Shown piece by piece: positions 43,863 to 52,757 of a DNA stretch of 64,000 nt. The notes below the pieces were generated by a model. That model worked only from the letters and a program-made list of their open reading frames with translations, was not told where the DNA came from and did no database searches. The translations under genes and the position numbers were made by a program. Within the stretch, counting starts at the first letter, position 1. Each line of letters begins with the position of its first letter. The DNA is from Oleidesulfovibrio alaskensis DSM 16109 (GTDB lineage: Bacteria > Desulfobacterota > Desulfovibrionia > Desulfovibrionales > Desulfovibrionaceae): positions 1-64,000 of the forward strand of contig NZ_AXWQ01000007.1 in assembly GCF_000482745.1 (NCBI RefSeq), written 5' to 3'.

Positions 43863-44285
43863 ATGCAGTTATCACTTCTGGCGCTTGTTCTTGTCACCGT
43901 GGCGGAAATTCTTCTCCTCGGCCTGCTGGTGATCTTTTTTTTCCGTCTGCGCCGCTCGGAAAACGTGCTCAGCCAGCTGCAGGCCAACCATGAAAAACTG
44001 CTGGCCCGTCTGCATTTTAATGCCGAGCTTGAACAGGAGCTTGTGGAGTCGTTTGCACAGCGTCAGGAAGAGCTGCGCCAGCTGGATATCAGGCTGGAAC
44101 AGCGGGCGGCCGACCTGCGCAGACTGATGGAGCAGGCCGAAGGCATAAGCCGCAGTCCGCAGTTTCTGCGTGAGATAATTATGAACGGCAGGCGCAAGGG
44201 GCGTACTGTGGATCAGCTGGCCCGTTCCACGGGGCTTTCCGCAGACGAGGTGGAGCTGATTCTGGGCAACGGTTCCGCGGGGTGA
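43863..44285 (+). CDS. Uncharacterised membrane-anchored coiled-coil protein
   Basis: A 140-residue protein with an N-terminal transmembrane helix (about residues 4-28), a coiled coil (about 33-95: ELEQELVESFAQRQEELRQLDIRLEQR) and a small C-terminal helix-turn-helix-like region (RRKGRTVDQLARSTGLSADEVELIL). The same layout occurs in small proteins next to flagellar operons in other bacteria. Function unknown. Confidence 0.65.
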   Translation: MQLSLLALVLVTVAEILLLGLLVIFFFRLRRSENVLSQLQANHEKLLARLHFNAELEQELVESFAQRQEELRQLDIRLEQRAADLRRLMEQAEGISRSPQFLREIIMNGRRKGRTVDQLARSTGLSADEVELILGNGSAG

Positions 44286-44311
44286 TCAGGCGGTGATGAT
44301 GCAGTTTTTGC

Positions 44312-44334
44312 AGCGGCGCAAGCCGCTTTTTTTT
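44312..44334 (+). terminator. Intrinsic terminator inside the second flagellar block
   Basis: AGCGGC-GCAA-GCCGCT (44312-44317 with 44322-44327) followed by eight T. It ends the flagellar transcript after the coiled-coil gene, 26 bp past its stop. Confidence 0.88.
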
Positions 44335-44385
44335 ACCGGCACGATGCTGCGCCCGCCGCGCGGCTGATGACGCGGAGAGAAGCGC

Positions 44386-45267
44386 ATGGTGCGTATCGGA
44401 CAATACGGAGGCCGCGGGGGTAGTGGCGGCGCCGGCGCGCGCGGAGGCAGAGCCGCTGTCTTCCGTCAGGGGCGTCGTGTGGGTGACCGGCTGTGCGGGA
44501 CGGTTGTTTCCGCCGCGGACGGCGGCCATGCCTGGGTCGAGGTGGACGGACAGCGCCTGCTGGCGCGTCTGGAAGTGGCGGCCGCGCCGGGCGATACCCT
44601 GGAATTTGTCATAACCAGCCTGCATCCTGAAATAGTGCTGCGCACGATACAGGGCCGGGCCGGAGGACAGGGCGGCGGGGCAGGCGACAGCGAGCTGGCG
44701 GCACGGTACAGGGCTGCGCGTGATGCGTTCTGGCTGCGCTTGCGCGAAACGGAAACGGCTGATACGCAGCCCTGCGCGCAGAAGGATTCCCGCGATCTGT
44801 TCCGTGACAGGCTGTGCCGGTTTCCGGAACTGGCGCTGGCTTTTATGGAGGCGGTCCACGCACTGGGCGCTGTCCGTGCTTTGCCCGTCATGCGGCAGGG
44901 CGCGCTGTGGTTGGCGCCGTGGCGGCTGCCCCGTGCTGATGCGGTGGAAATTTTTGTGTACGGAACACAGACGCCTTCTGCTGCCATGACCAGAATGCTG
45001 GCCGCTTTCAGACCGGCGGGTTTTTCTTCCGGTGCGGGGCAGGTACTGGCGGACGTGCGCGCCGGTGGCGGGCTTGTTTCGTTTAAACTGTATGCGGAGC
45101 ATCCGTCCGTGCTGGGTCATGTGGATATGGTGGCGCTTACGGGCGGATTTGCCGCCGAAGCCCGTTGCATCGGGGTGGAACGCCTGACATTTTTTCCGGG
45201 GGACGTCCCCGCTTTTCTGATGCAGGGCGGCAATGCGGGCTATACTGCCCCGCGGGGCCGCATCTGA
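44386..45267 (+). CDS. Uncharacterised protein, possibly FliK-related
   Basis: A 293-residue soluble protein with a Gly/Arg-rich first 25 residues, then a beta-rich middle (VSAADGGHAWVEVDGQRLLARLEV) and a C-terminal domain (GALWLAPWRLPRADAVEIFVYG ... GGLVSFKLYAEHPSVLGHVDMVALT) whose pattern loosely recalls the C-terminal domain of FliK-type hook-length proteins. That similarity is weak and by eye. It starts 52 bp after a terminator, so it needs its own promoter or read-through. Its stop precedes the dus start by 11 bp. Confidence 0.55.
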   Translation: MVRIGQYGGRGGSGGAGARGGRAAVFRQGRRVGDRLCGTVVSAADGGHAWVEVDGQRLLARLEVAAAPGDTLEFVITSLHPEIVLRTIQGRAGGQGGGAGDSELAARYRAARDAFWLRLRETETADTQPCAQKDSRDLFRDRLCRFPELALAFMEAVHALGAVRALPVMRQGALWLAPWRLPRADAVEIFVYGTQTPSAAMTRMLAAFRPAGFSSGAGQVLADVRAGGGLVSFKLYAEHPSVLGHVDMVALTGGFAAEARCIGVERLTFFPGDVPAFLMQGGNAGYTAPRGRI

Positions 45268-45278
45268 TATTTTGTGGA

Positions 45279-46415
45279 ATGAACATGATGAAGGTTTCCC
45301 GCGAGTCTTGTTTTGATGCGGCATCAGTGGTGCCCGGCGTGCCGTCCGGTTTTGCACAGCCCGTGGTTTCTGACGGGCTGACGGTGCTGCCCGCCGGCGG
45401 TGATGCCCCGTGGCTTGCCCCGCTTGCCGGATTCACCGATCTGGCGTTTCGCCTGCTGTGCCGTGAATTCGGCGCGCGTGTTGTCTGTTCCGAGATGGTC
45501 AGCGCCAAGGGGCTGGTATACCGGAGTCCGGGTACGCATGCTCTGCTGGAAACCTGTCCGCAGGACGCGCCCATGGTGCTGCAGCTGTTCGGCAACGAGG
45601 TGCCCATCATGGATGCGGCCATGCGCGAACTGGTGGACAAGGGATACCGCTGGTTTGACCTCAACATGGGCTGCTCTGTGCGCAAGGTGGTCAAAACCGG
45701 CTGCGGCGCGGGTATGCTGCGCGATGTGCCCAATGCTGTCCGCGTGGCCCGTGCCATGACGGCCGTGGCGGGGGCGGGCCGTGTGGGGTTCAAGTTCCGG
45801 CTGGGCTGGGAACAGGGGGCACAGGTCTGCATGGACCTTGCCCGCAGGCTGGAGGACGCCGGAGCTGGCTGGCTTACCCTGCATCCGCGGTTTGCCCGGC
45901 AGGGATTCAGCGGGACGGCGGACTGGGATGCGCTGGCGCGTCTCAAGGAGCATGTGACTATTCCCGTCATTGCCAGCGGCGACCTGTTTACCGCCGGAGA
46001 TGCTGTGCGCTGCATGCGTGCCAGCGGGGTGGACGGAGTCATGTTTGCCCGCGGGGCACTGGCCAATCCTGCCGTGTTCGAAGATTTTTCCGCCATGATG
46101 TCCGGCGGTGAGCAGCCGCAGCCCGACCCTGAAAGGACTGTGCGCATCATACGTCGGCATGTGGCGCTGGCAAGGGCGCTGTGCGCCGACAAAACAGCGC
46201 TGTTCAAAATGCGGACTTTTGTGCCCCGCTATGTACGGCAGTTTCCCGGAGCGCGTGCGCTGCGCAACCATCTGGCCTCGTGCCTGACATGGGAAGGGCT
46301 GGACCATCTGCTGGATACTTTTTTTGAGCGGTGGCGGGCGCAGGGCGCGCCCATGCTGGATGACGGTGCATGCCGTGTTCAGACCGCCCCCGCGGGAGAC
46401 GATCAATGCATGTAA
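45279..46415 (+). CDS. tRNA-dihydrouridine synthase
   Basis: A 378-residue flavoenzyme that reduces uridines in the tRNA D-loop. It has the TIM-barrel features APLAGFTDLAFRLLCREFGA, the FMN-binding and catalytic motif FDLNMGCSVRKVVKTGCGAGML (active-site Cys in the GC-S pair), RLGWEQGA, LTLHPRFARQGFSGTADWD and VDGVMFARGALANP. A leading 35 residues before the barrel are unusual. Starts at 45279 and 45285 are both possible. It overlaps ispH by 10 bp. Confidence 0.9.
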   Translation: MNMMKVSRESCFDAASVVPGVPSGFAQPVVSDGLTVLPAGGDAPWLAPLAGFTDLAFRLLCREFGARVVCSEMVSAKGLVYRSPGTHALLETCPQDAPMVLQLFGNEVPIMDAAMRELVDKGYRWFDLNMGCSVRKVVKTGCGAGMLRDVPNAVRVARAMTAVAGAGRVGFKFRLGWEQGAQVCMDLARRLEDAGAGWLTLHPRFARQGFSGTADWDALARLKEHVTIPVIASGDLFTAGDAVRCMRASGVDGVMFARGALANPAVFEDFSAMMSGGEQPQPDPERTVRIIRRHVALARALCADKTALFKMRTFVPRYVRQFPGARALRNHLASCLTWEGLDHLLDTFFERWRAQGAPMLDDGACRVQTAPAGDDQCM

Positions 46416-47251
46416 AACGTGCGGCCACTGCCGGTTTTTGCATGGGCGTGGGACTTGCCCTGAAAAAACTGGACAGGGAACTTGATAATAACGCGAAAGA
46501 TATAGCCACGCTCGGCCCTATCATTCATAATCCACAGGTGCTCAGACGCTACGAGCAAAAGGGCGTGCGCTGTTATACCGACCCTGCGGAAGCCCGTTCC
46601 GGGCAGCGGGTCGTCATACGGGCGCACGGTATTCCCGAAGAAACGGAAAGAGCGCTTGCCGCGGCGGGGGTCGATCTGGTGGACGCCACCTGTCCCAAGG
46701 TCAAGCGTGCGCAGCTGGGCATAGCAAGACAGCGGGAAAAAGGCCGTACGCTGTTGTTGTTCGGCGAGCATGACCATCCTGAAGTTCAGGGACTGCTGAG
46801 CTACGCCGGAGAGGGCGCCGTGGTTTTCGGTTCGCTGGAGGAACTGCAGAACGGTCCGCTGGAAGATGACCGGCATTATTTTCTGGCAGCCCAGACCACG
46901 CAGGATAAACATGCCTTTACAAGTGTGATAGAATGGGTGCGCCGTCGTTTCGGCGACCATGTGCCCGTGCTGGACACCATCTGCGATGCCACCCGCGAAC
47001 GGCAGGACGAAGCCATAGCCATTGCGCGCAGTGTGGATGTGATGGTGGTGGTGGGCGGATTTGCCAGCGGTAACACGCGGCGGCTGGCCGAGGTGGCACA
47101 GGCTCAGGGTGTGCCCACATACCATGTGGAAACGCCGGACCAGTTGCCTCTGGACGCCATACGCGGGTATGGTGCGGCCGGACTTACTGCCGGGGCTTCC
47201 ACACCCAAGAGTATTATTGACGAGACCCAGAAATTGTTGGAGTCTTTGTAA
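46406..47251 (+). CDS. ispH: IspH, 4-hydroxy-3-methylbut-2-enyl diphosphate reductase
   Basis: A 281-residue Fe-S enzyme, last step of the methylerythritol phosphate pathway to isoprenoids. The three cluster Cys are in AGFCMGVGLAL, DATCPKVKRAQ and DTICDATRERQ. His residues in LGPIIHNPQVL and GEHDHPEVQGL and the loop GGFASGNTRRLAEVA are conserved. The start at 46406 overlaps the dus stop, and a longer reading from 46370 lies inside dus. It supplies isoprenyl precursors, including undecaprenyl carriers. Confidence 0.96.
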   Translation: MHVKRAATAGFCMGVGLALKKLDRELDNNAKDIATLGPIIHNPQVLRRYEQKGVRCYTDPAEARSGQRVVIRAHGIPEETERALAAAGVDLVDATCPKVKRAQLGIARQREKGRTLLLFGEHDHPEVQGLLSYAGEGAVVFGSLEELQNGPLEDDRHYFLAAQTTQDKHAFTSVIEWVRRRFGDHVPVLDTICDATRERQDEAIAIARSVDVMVVVGGFASGNTRRLAEVAQAQGVPTYHVETPDQLPLDAIRGYGAAGLTAGASTPKSIIDETQKLLESL

Positions 47252-47293
47252 AAGGGCTGACAGCCCCGCTGCTGATTTCATCCGGAGGAAACC

Positions 47294-48250
47294 ATGTCGC
47301 AGACAAATATCCTGCTTGAGGCGGGCACCAATGAACTGGAAATCGTCGAATTCTATCTGGATGAAGTGACGAACAATCCGGATGAGCCGCCTTACAGGGG
47401 GTATTACGGTGTAAACGTTGCCAAAGTGCTGGAAATAATCCGTATGCCCAAGGTGACGGAAATGCCCGAGGTGCAGCATCGTTCGGTGCTGGGGGCATTC
47501 AACCTGCGTAACCAGATCATTCCGCTGGTGGACCTGAGCATGTGGCTGGGTAAACAGCGTGCGGGAGAAGAACCCCCCAAGGTTGTGGTGACGGAATTCA
47601 ATAATGTCACCACGGCATTTCAGGTTTCAGGGGTGAACCGCATTCACCGCATCAGCTGGGAAGAGGTGGAACCGCCCAACAGGTATGTGGCCAGCCTGTC
47701 CAACAATTCCATTACCGGCGTGGTCAAGATGGAAGGGCGCATCATCTTCATTCTTGATCTTGAGCGTATTGTGGCCAGCATGAACCCCGATCTTGCCCTG
47801 AAGCTTGATGAAGCCGTGGACTGGGAGGCGAACACCGGCTACAGAGCTCTCATCGCCGATGATTCCGGTCTGATCCGCGAGATGCTCAAGGACCTGCTGC
47901 AAAAAGCTAAATTTGAGGTGGAGGCCGTGAACAACGGCCGCGAGGCATGGGACCGGCTGGTGGAACTGAAAGCAAAAGGCGAAGAAGAGGGCCGTCCTGT
48001 CACCGACTATGTGCAGGTGCTTGTCACCGACATTGAAATGCCCAGCATGGACGGACACAATCTGTGCAAACGCGTGAAGGATGACCCCGCGCTGCGCATG
48101 CTGCCTGTTATTCTGTTCTCATCGCTGATTACAGACAAGCTGCGGCACAAGGGCACTTCGGTGGGGGCCGACGACCAGATTTCCAAGCCTGAGGTGACAC
48201 ACCTCGCCCGCCGTGCACAGGCACTTATCGAGGCCATCGGCACGGAATAA
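47294..48250 (+). CDS. cheV: CheV, CheW-receiver chemotaxis coupling protein
   Basis: A 318-residue protein with an N-terminal CheW-like coupling domain (about residues 14-165: YYGVNVAKVLEII, FNLRNQIIPLVDLSMWL) and a C-terminal receiver (about 185-312) with D246 in LVTDIEMPSMDG and K298. It links chemoreceptors to CheA and adapts through phosphorylation. GGAGG before the start. It probably serves the receptor genes of this chromosome, including the one at 21908. Confidence 0.96.
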   Translation: MSQTNILLEAGTNELEIVEFYLDEVTNNPDEPPYRGYYGVNVAKVLEIIRMPKVTEMPEVQHRSVLGAFNLRNQIIPLVDLSMWLGKQRAGEEPPKVVVTEFNNVTTAFQVSGVNRIHRISWEEVEPPNRYVASLSNNSITGVVKMEGRIIFILDLERIVASMNPDLALKLDEAVDWEANTGYRALIADDSGLIREMLKDLLQKAKFEVEAVNNGREAWDRLVELKAKGEEEGRPVTDYVQVLVTDIEMPSMDGHNLCKRVKDDPALRMLPVILFSSLITDKLRHKGTSVGADDQISKPEVTHLARRAQALIEAIGTE

Positions 48251-48272
48251 CAGTTCGGAACATTGTCTTTCA

Positions 48273-48316
48273 CACGCCCCCGCAGTTGCTTCCGGCAGCC
48301 GCGGGGGTGTTTTTTA
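48273..48316 (+). terminator. Intrinsic terminator after cheV
   Basis: The stem includes CCCCCGC / GCGGGGG (48277-48283 with 48301-48307), extended by wobble and A-T pairs, followed by six T. It lies 23 bp past the cheV stop. Confidence 0.8.
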
Positions 48317-48329
48317 TGCATATGGCGGG

Positions 48330-48686
48330 CTAGCGTTGCCGCACGTTCTGCCGCCACGGGTTCTGGGGGGCGCAGCAGCCTTCGCCCATGCGCAGATTGT
48401 CGCGGAACCTCCGGCCGCGCACCGCATCGGCCGCCAGCCGGCACAGGTACCGGTTCCGGCTTTTGCTCCAGCAAAGTTCGGGGCAGCGGTCTGTGTAGCC
48501 GTGCAGGTAAACGGATTCATCACAGGGATGATCAAGACAGCACCACCCGCAGCCGTTGCAGGGAGTGCACGCGCGGGTGGAAACGGCGGGCGCCGGTGCC
48601 GCGAATTCATGAAATGCCGCCGGACGCGGCTGGCAGGAGTCGAATTCTGCCGGTGCGGTGCCATGCTGGCAGGAAAAATGTGGCAT
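48330..48686 (-). CDS. Small Cys-rich Fe-S-binding protein (YkgJ-like)
   Basis: A 118-residue protein. The core CTPCNGCGWCCLDHPC and following Cys residues (RCPELC, YLCRL, GEGCC) resemble the zinc/iron-chelating YkgJ (CxxCxxxCC) proteins. Function of that family is uncertain. The plus strand shows no competing gene here. A GAGGG lies just before the start at 48686; a different frame on the same strand (48314-48709) lacks the motif and is rejected. Confidence 0.72.
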   Translation of the reverse strand: MPHFSCQHGTAPAEFDSCQPRPAAFHEFAAPAPAVSTRACTPCNGCGWCCLDHPCDESVYLHGYTDRCPELCWSKSRNRYLCRLAADAVRGRRFRDNLRMGEGCCAPQNPWRQNVRQR

Positions 48687-48854
48687 GATGCCCTCGGGTG
48701 TTTTTGCATCCGTACCGGAAAATCGTCTGCGGCGTGGCTCGCGGGGGGCCGGGCTCGGGCGGCTGTTGCAGGCAGTCAGTGACGGTCAGCGGCGGTTGCG
48801 TGGCATGGATATCCGCAGCCTGACAGCTGAAGCCGCAGGTGGCAAGCGGCAGAT

Positions 48855-48878
48855 GAAAAAAACCGCCCGGAGGCGGTT
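48855..48878 (-). terminator. Terminator of the TPR gene at 48892
   Basis: AACCGCC-N4-GGCGGTT stem (48861-48867 with 48872-48878) followed on the minus strand by seven T. It lies 14 bp past the stop. Confidence 0.88.
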
Positions 48879-48891
48879 GTCCTGACGGGGG

Positions 48892-49620
48892 TCAGCCCCG
48901 CAGCGCAGGAATCCGTTCCAGTTTTTGCAGGAACACGGCTGCGGGCCGGAAACCGGGGTTGGTGCTGACAGCTTTTTGCAGCACCGCCTGGCATTCTTTG
49001 TATCGCTTCATATCAAACAGTGTGCGGGCGATGTTGAAGTCGAGATGTTCGTCTTCGCCGTGAAATTTGCGCAGCACCATGTAACAGTCCAGCGCATTCT
49101 GCGGTTCGCCGCCTTTACGCAGCGAAACAGCCACCTTGTTCAGCAGCATGCGCAGCTTTTCATTCAGCCCCGCGCCGTTCTGCACCAGATACTCCACCAC
49201 GGTTTCCGCTTTCGGGCGTTGCCCTGTGGCCAGATAGGCGGGAATAAGCGGCAGATAGGCACGCATGTTTTCGGCTTTGTTTTGCGGATAGCCCGTGGCT
49301 GCGCCCTGAAGGGCCACTGTGGGCATGGCATCGCGTTGGTACAGGGCCGGTTCCGGCCAGTACTGGGCAAGAAAGCGCATGCGCTCCACGCGCTTGGCAA
49401 GTTTGAGCGCCGGGTCTGCCGGAAGGCCGTTGAACAGCGGAGTCACTTCCACGGCTCCGCCGTCAAGTGTACGCGCAGCCCACAGAATAGCTCGCGGCGA
49501 TGCGGCGGCGGCGCCGTTCTGCGTGTTTTTGTTGCCTGCACTGGAAAAAAAGCCTGCGGGCCGGATGCTCCCTGTCAGCTGCCTGACAAGGGCCTCTGTG
49601 GTATTCTCGGACGGTTCCAT
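48892..49620 (-). CDS. TPR-like helical repeat protein
   Basis: A 242-residue soluble protein. The C-terminal half holds three or four TPR-type hairpins (AYLATGQRPKAETVVEYLVQN, GEPQNALDCYMVLRKF, TLFDMKRYKECQAVLQKAVSTN). The N-terminal half is unlike known domains (GAAAASPRAILWAARTLDGGAVEVTPLFNGLP). Function unknown. Confidence 0.75.
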   Translation of the reverse strand: MEPSENTTEALVRQLTGSIRPAGFFSSAGNKNTQNGAAAASPRAILWAARTLDGGAVEVTPLFNGLPADPALKLAKRVERMRFLAQYWPEPALYQRDAMPTVALQGAATGYPQNKAENMRAYLPLIPAYLATGQRPKAETVVEYLVQNGAGLNEKLRMLLNKVAVSLRKGGEPQNALDCYMVLRKFHGEDEHLDFNIARTLFDMKRYKECQAVLQKAVSTNPGFRPAAVFLQKLERIPALRG

Positions 49621-49750
49621 GTGAGTATGTCTCGGGTTCGTAAAACTGAAATGCGCTGCCTGTGTGCAGCGCGGGTGAAAGACTCTTCTAGGCCTACGAA
49701 GGCGGGTTCGTCAATGCGGCGCGGAAGGCGCGGCAGGGGAGGAAAACGGG

Positions 49751-50902
49751 CTAAACGGCAAAGCTGCCGGTGCAGGATGGCCGCCCTGTACTTGCGGAAA
49801 GTGCGGCATCGCGGGCGCGTTCGCATGCCTGCCGGAAACGCTGTGCATACAGGCTCAGGCAGCGTTCTGCCATATGTCTGTGCGTGAACCCGCACAGCAC
49901 ATGCATCCGGCAGTCATAGGGGTTTATGCTGTCCATGTGCCGCAGCTGCATGCGGGCGTCGTCCATGCAGCGGAAAAAAAATCCCGTCACCCCGTGGCTG
50001 CATACTTCGGGCAATGCGCCGGTGGCCGTGCACAGCACAGGAGTGCCGGAAACCAGCGCCTCAAGAACGGCCATGCCGGTCCAGTCGGGGGTGAGCGCAG
50101 GGTGAATCAGCGCTCTGGCTCCCGCCAGCAGTTGTGCATACTCTGCGTGTGTCAGACTGCCGGCAAAGCTGACGTGCGCGTTGCCGGCAGTGCCGGCAAA
50201 CTGCTCTGCGGGAGCTGCAACCACCAGCGGCAGTCCTGCTGCGCGGGCCAGACCGGCGGCCAGCAGAAAACTGTGCTGCGGCAAAAGGCAGTCCTGCATG
50301 TGCTCCTGTGCCGTCTGCCCCGTGCCGCGGGTACCGGCATAGAGCAGGTACCCGTCATTATCCGCCCTGAAAAAGTACTGCTGCGGATCGATGCCGCAGT
50401 GTACCACGGCCCCTGCAGGATGGTTGCAAAAACGGCCCAGCGCGGCGCTGGCGTATACCGGTTCGCTTTGTGCCGCGGGGTGCGTGGTGCAGGACATGAC
50501 GTGGTGCAGGCAGATGCTGCCCTGCACCGGTGCAAAGGGTTGCAGTGCGTGTATCACATCGGCGCCGTCCGGCAGACGCAGCATGTCTTCTGCCTGCTGT
50601 GGCGGCAGGAAGCGGGTGCTTTCGGAGAGTACGCAGGAGCAGGCCTCTCCGGCGGGCTTTGCGGCAGGTTGTTCTGGTGCAGGCGTTGCGGCGGCCTGTG
50701 TGTCGGGCGGGCACGGACATGCGTCGGGGTCTGCTCTGCGGGGCGGTTCTGCGGAGGGTTGGTGCAGCACCCCCTGACTGTCATACAGCGCCACGGCATG
50801 ACCCATCTGCCGCAAGGCATCAGCCAGCGCGGGCATGGGGCCCGTACAGGGGGCGGTATGCGGCGGGCAGCCCGCGGCATTGTCAAGCAGGGCGATGCGC
50901 AT
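49751..50902 (-). CDS. GT-B family glycosyltransferase
   Basis: A 383-residue protein with a glycosyltransferase group 1/4 plan. The N-terminus MRIALLDNAAG with PMPALADALRQMGHAVALY is typical, and the C-terminal nucleotide-sugar part has FAGSLTHAEYAQLLAGARALIHPALTPDWTGMAVLEALVSGTPVLCTATGALPEV. The usual EX7E motif is altered (DWTGMAVLE, Asp in place of the first Glu). A central stretch rich in Ala/Pro/Cys (about residues 58-95) looks like an insertion. Start 50902 chosen as the family start. Acceptor and donor unknown. Confidence 0.75.
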   Translation of the reverse strand: MRIALLDNAAGCPPHTAPCTGPMPALADALRQMGHAVALYDSQGVLHQPSAEPPRRADPDACPCPPDTQAAATPAPEQPAAKPAGEACSCVLSESTRFLPPQQAEDMLRLPDGADVIHALQPFAPVQGSICLHHVMSCTTHPAAQSEPVYASAALGRFCNHPAGAVVHCGIDPQQYFFRADNDGYLLYAGTRGTGQTAQEHMQDCLLPQHSFLLAAGLARAAGLPLVVAAPAEQFAGTAGNAHVSFAGSLTHAEYAQLLAGARALIHPALTPDWTGMAVLEALVSGTPVLCTATGALPEVCSHGVTGFFFRCMDDARMQLRHMDSINPYDCRMHVLCGFTHRHMAERCLSLYAQRFRQACERARDAALSASTGRPSCTGSFAV

Positions 50903-51057
50903 GACCGACGATAGCAGCATTCATGCGGCCGTGCATAGTATAACGCCGCAGCGTGTATCCTGCGGTATGGCTTTGACATGCATGGCGGCACGGCATTGAC
51001 AAGCATGGCGGCGCCCGCATACTTCATCAGACCATCAACGCGCAGGAGGACGCTTGT

Positions 51058-51861
51058 ATGCAGACAGCCATCCGGAAGCTGAAGACTGTTCTGGTGCTGC
51101 TGTGCGCCGTGCTGACGGGGACAGCCGGCGTATGTGCGGCACAGGGGCTGCCCGATCTCGCAGGGCGCACGGTGCATGCCGTGACCGGCAACGACTACCG
51201 GCCGCTCAATTTCATCGATCCGCAGACCGGCAACGGCATCGGGTTTGAGTATGATGCGGTGAATGAAATATGCCGTCGCCTCAACTGTACGGTGCAGTGG
51301 CACGTCACATCCTGGGATACCATGATTTCCGCCGTGCGCGGCGGACAGTACGACGTGGGCATGGACGGCATAACCATCAATGATGAACGCCGAAAGCAGG
51401 TTGAGTTCACCGAACCCTACCTGACCAGTGAGCAGTTTATGCTGGTGCGCGCCGACGAGCAGCGTTTTGCCGATGCGCAGACCTTCCGCGCCGACGAGCG
51501 GTTGCTCATCGGCTCGCAGCCGGGCACCACCAATTTTTATGTGGCCGTGTACGATGTGCTGGACGGCGACGAGGCCAACCCCCGTATCAAGCTTTTTGAA
51601 ACCTTCGGACCGGCCGTGCAGGCCCTCATCCACGGCGATGTGGATATGGTGCTGATGGATGCCTCGTCCACACGCGGCTACATAGGCGCACGCCCCGGCA
51701 AGCTCAAGGTTGTGGGCGGTCCGCTTGGTTCGGAGCAGTTCGGCTTTATCATGACGCCGGGCTCGGATCTTGTGGAACCGTTCAACGCCGCCATAGGCAG
51801 CATGAAGAAGGACGGCACGCTGGACGCTCTGAGCCGGCGGTGGTTTTACGAATACAGGTAA
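51058..51861 (+). CDS. Amino-acid ABC transporter substrate-binding protein
   Basis: A 267-residue periplasmic protein of family 3. It has a signal peptide (about residues 1-28, ending GVCAA). The fold signature is GNDYRPLNFIDPQTGNGIGFEYDAVNEICRRL, followed by GGQYDVGMDGITINDERRKQVEFTEPYL. GSQPGTTNFY is the ligand-contact loop of polar amino-acid binders. AGGAGG precedes the start. It precedes the permease gene with 62 bp between them; ligand probably a polar or basic amino acid. Confidence 0.93.
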   Translation: MQTAIRKLKTVLVLLCAVLTGTAGVCAAQGLPDLAGRTVHAVTGNDYRPLNFIDPQTGNGIGFEYDAVNEICRRLNCTVQWHVTSWDTMISAVRGGQYDVGMDGITINDERRKQVEFTEPYLTSEQFMLVRADEQRFADAQTFRADERLLIGSQPGTTNFYVAVYDVLDGDEANPRIKLFETFGPAVQALIHGDVDMVLMDASSTRGYIGARPGKLKVVGGPLGSEQFGFIMTPGSDLVEPFNAAIGSMKKDGTLDALSRRWFYEYR

Positions 51862-51923
51862 CGCAACGTGCAGCGGCCGGTTCTGCCCGGGCAAAGCCGT
51901 TCCGCTGTATCCGTAAGAGAACG

Positions 51924-52757
51924 ATGTCATCATCCCGTACTGCCGCAGGCCGCCGCGGGGGCCTGTTTGAACGCCTGCCTCTGTGGCTGCTGGCCGCTTT
52001 GTTCATTGCCGTGCTGATATGCTGGAACATGGCCGCCGATGCAGACTATACCGCTATTTTCGTGACGGTCCGCAAAGGCGTGGCCGTCACCCTTTATGTA
52101 TCATTCATCGCATATGCGCTGTCTCTGCTGGCAGGGCTGGTGCTCGGGCTGTGGCGCGTTTCGCGCTGCAGGCTGCTGCGCGAGGCGGCCACGTTTTATA
52201 TTGAAATAGTGCGCGGCATCCCCATGCTGGTCATTCTGTACTACATTGCCTTTGTGGGTGCCCCCGGTCTGGTGGATGCACTCAACTGGCTGCTTTCGCC
52301 GCTGATTGAAGCCGGTCTGACCGCCCGCATCAGTGTGCGCTCGCTGGATTTTACATGGCGGGCCATCCTGGCGCTTACGGTGGGGTATTCTGCATTTATT
52401 GCCGAAATAGTGCGCGCAGGTGTTGAGTCTGTGGCCGCAGGGCAGATGGAAGCGGCGCGTTCTCTGGGACTGAGCCGCTGGCAGGCCATGCGCAAGGTAG
52501 TTCTGCCGCAGGCGCTGCGCAATGTGCTGCCGCCTCTGGCTAATGACTTTGTGGCCATGCTCAAGGATTCGGCTCTGGTTTCGGCTCTGGGCGTTCAGGA
52601 TATCACGCAGCTGGGCAAGGTGTATTCCGCATCCACATTCATGTTTTTTGAAACGTACAATGTTGTGGCTTTTTTGTATCTGGTGATGACCATTGGTCTT
52701 TCGCTGTGCATCAGGGGGCTGGAACGGCGGCGGGGCTGCGGGCCTGTAAGGTTGTAG
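51924..52757 (+). CDS. Amino-acid ABC transporter permease
   Basis: A 277-residue inner-membrane permease of the HisMQ type: five or six helices, VTLYVSFIAYALSLLAGLVLGLWR, the family motif EIVRGIPMLVILYYIAF and the ATPase-contact EAA loop GQMEAARSLGLSRWQAMRKVVLPQALRNVLPPLAND. GATFxF-type MFFETYNVVAFLYLV at the end. The ATP-binding subunit is not in the window, so it must be supplied from elsewhere. Start 51924 is preferred over 51840, which lies in the binding-protein gene. Confidence 0.92.
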   Translation: MSSSRTAAGRRGGLFERLPLWLLAALFIAVLICWNMAADADYTAIFVTVRKGVAVTLYVSFIAYALSLLAGLVLGLWRVSRCRLLREAATFYIEIVRGIPMLVILYYIAFVGAPGLVDALNWLLSPLIEAGLTARISVRSLDFTWRAILALTVGYSAFIAEIVRAGVESVAAGQMEAARSLGLSRWQAMRKVVLPQALRNVLPPLANDFVAMLKDSALVSALGVQDITQLGKVYSASTFMFFETYNVVAFLYLVMTIGLSLCIRGLERRRGCGPVRL

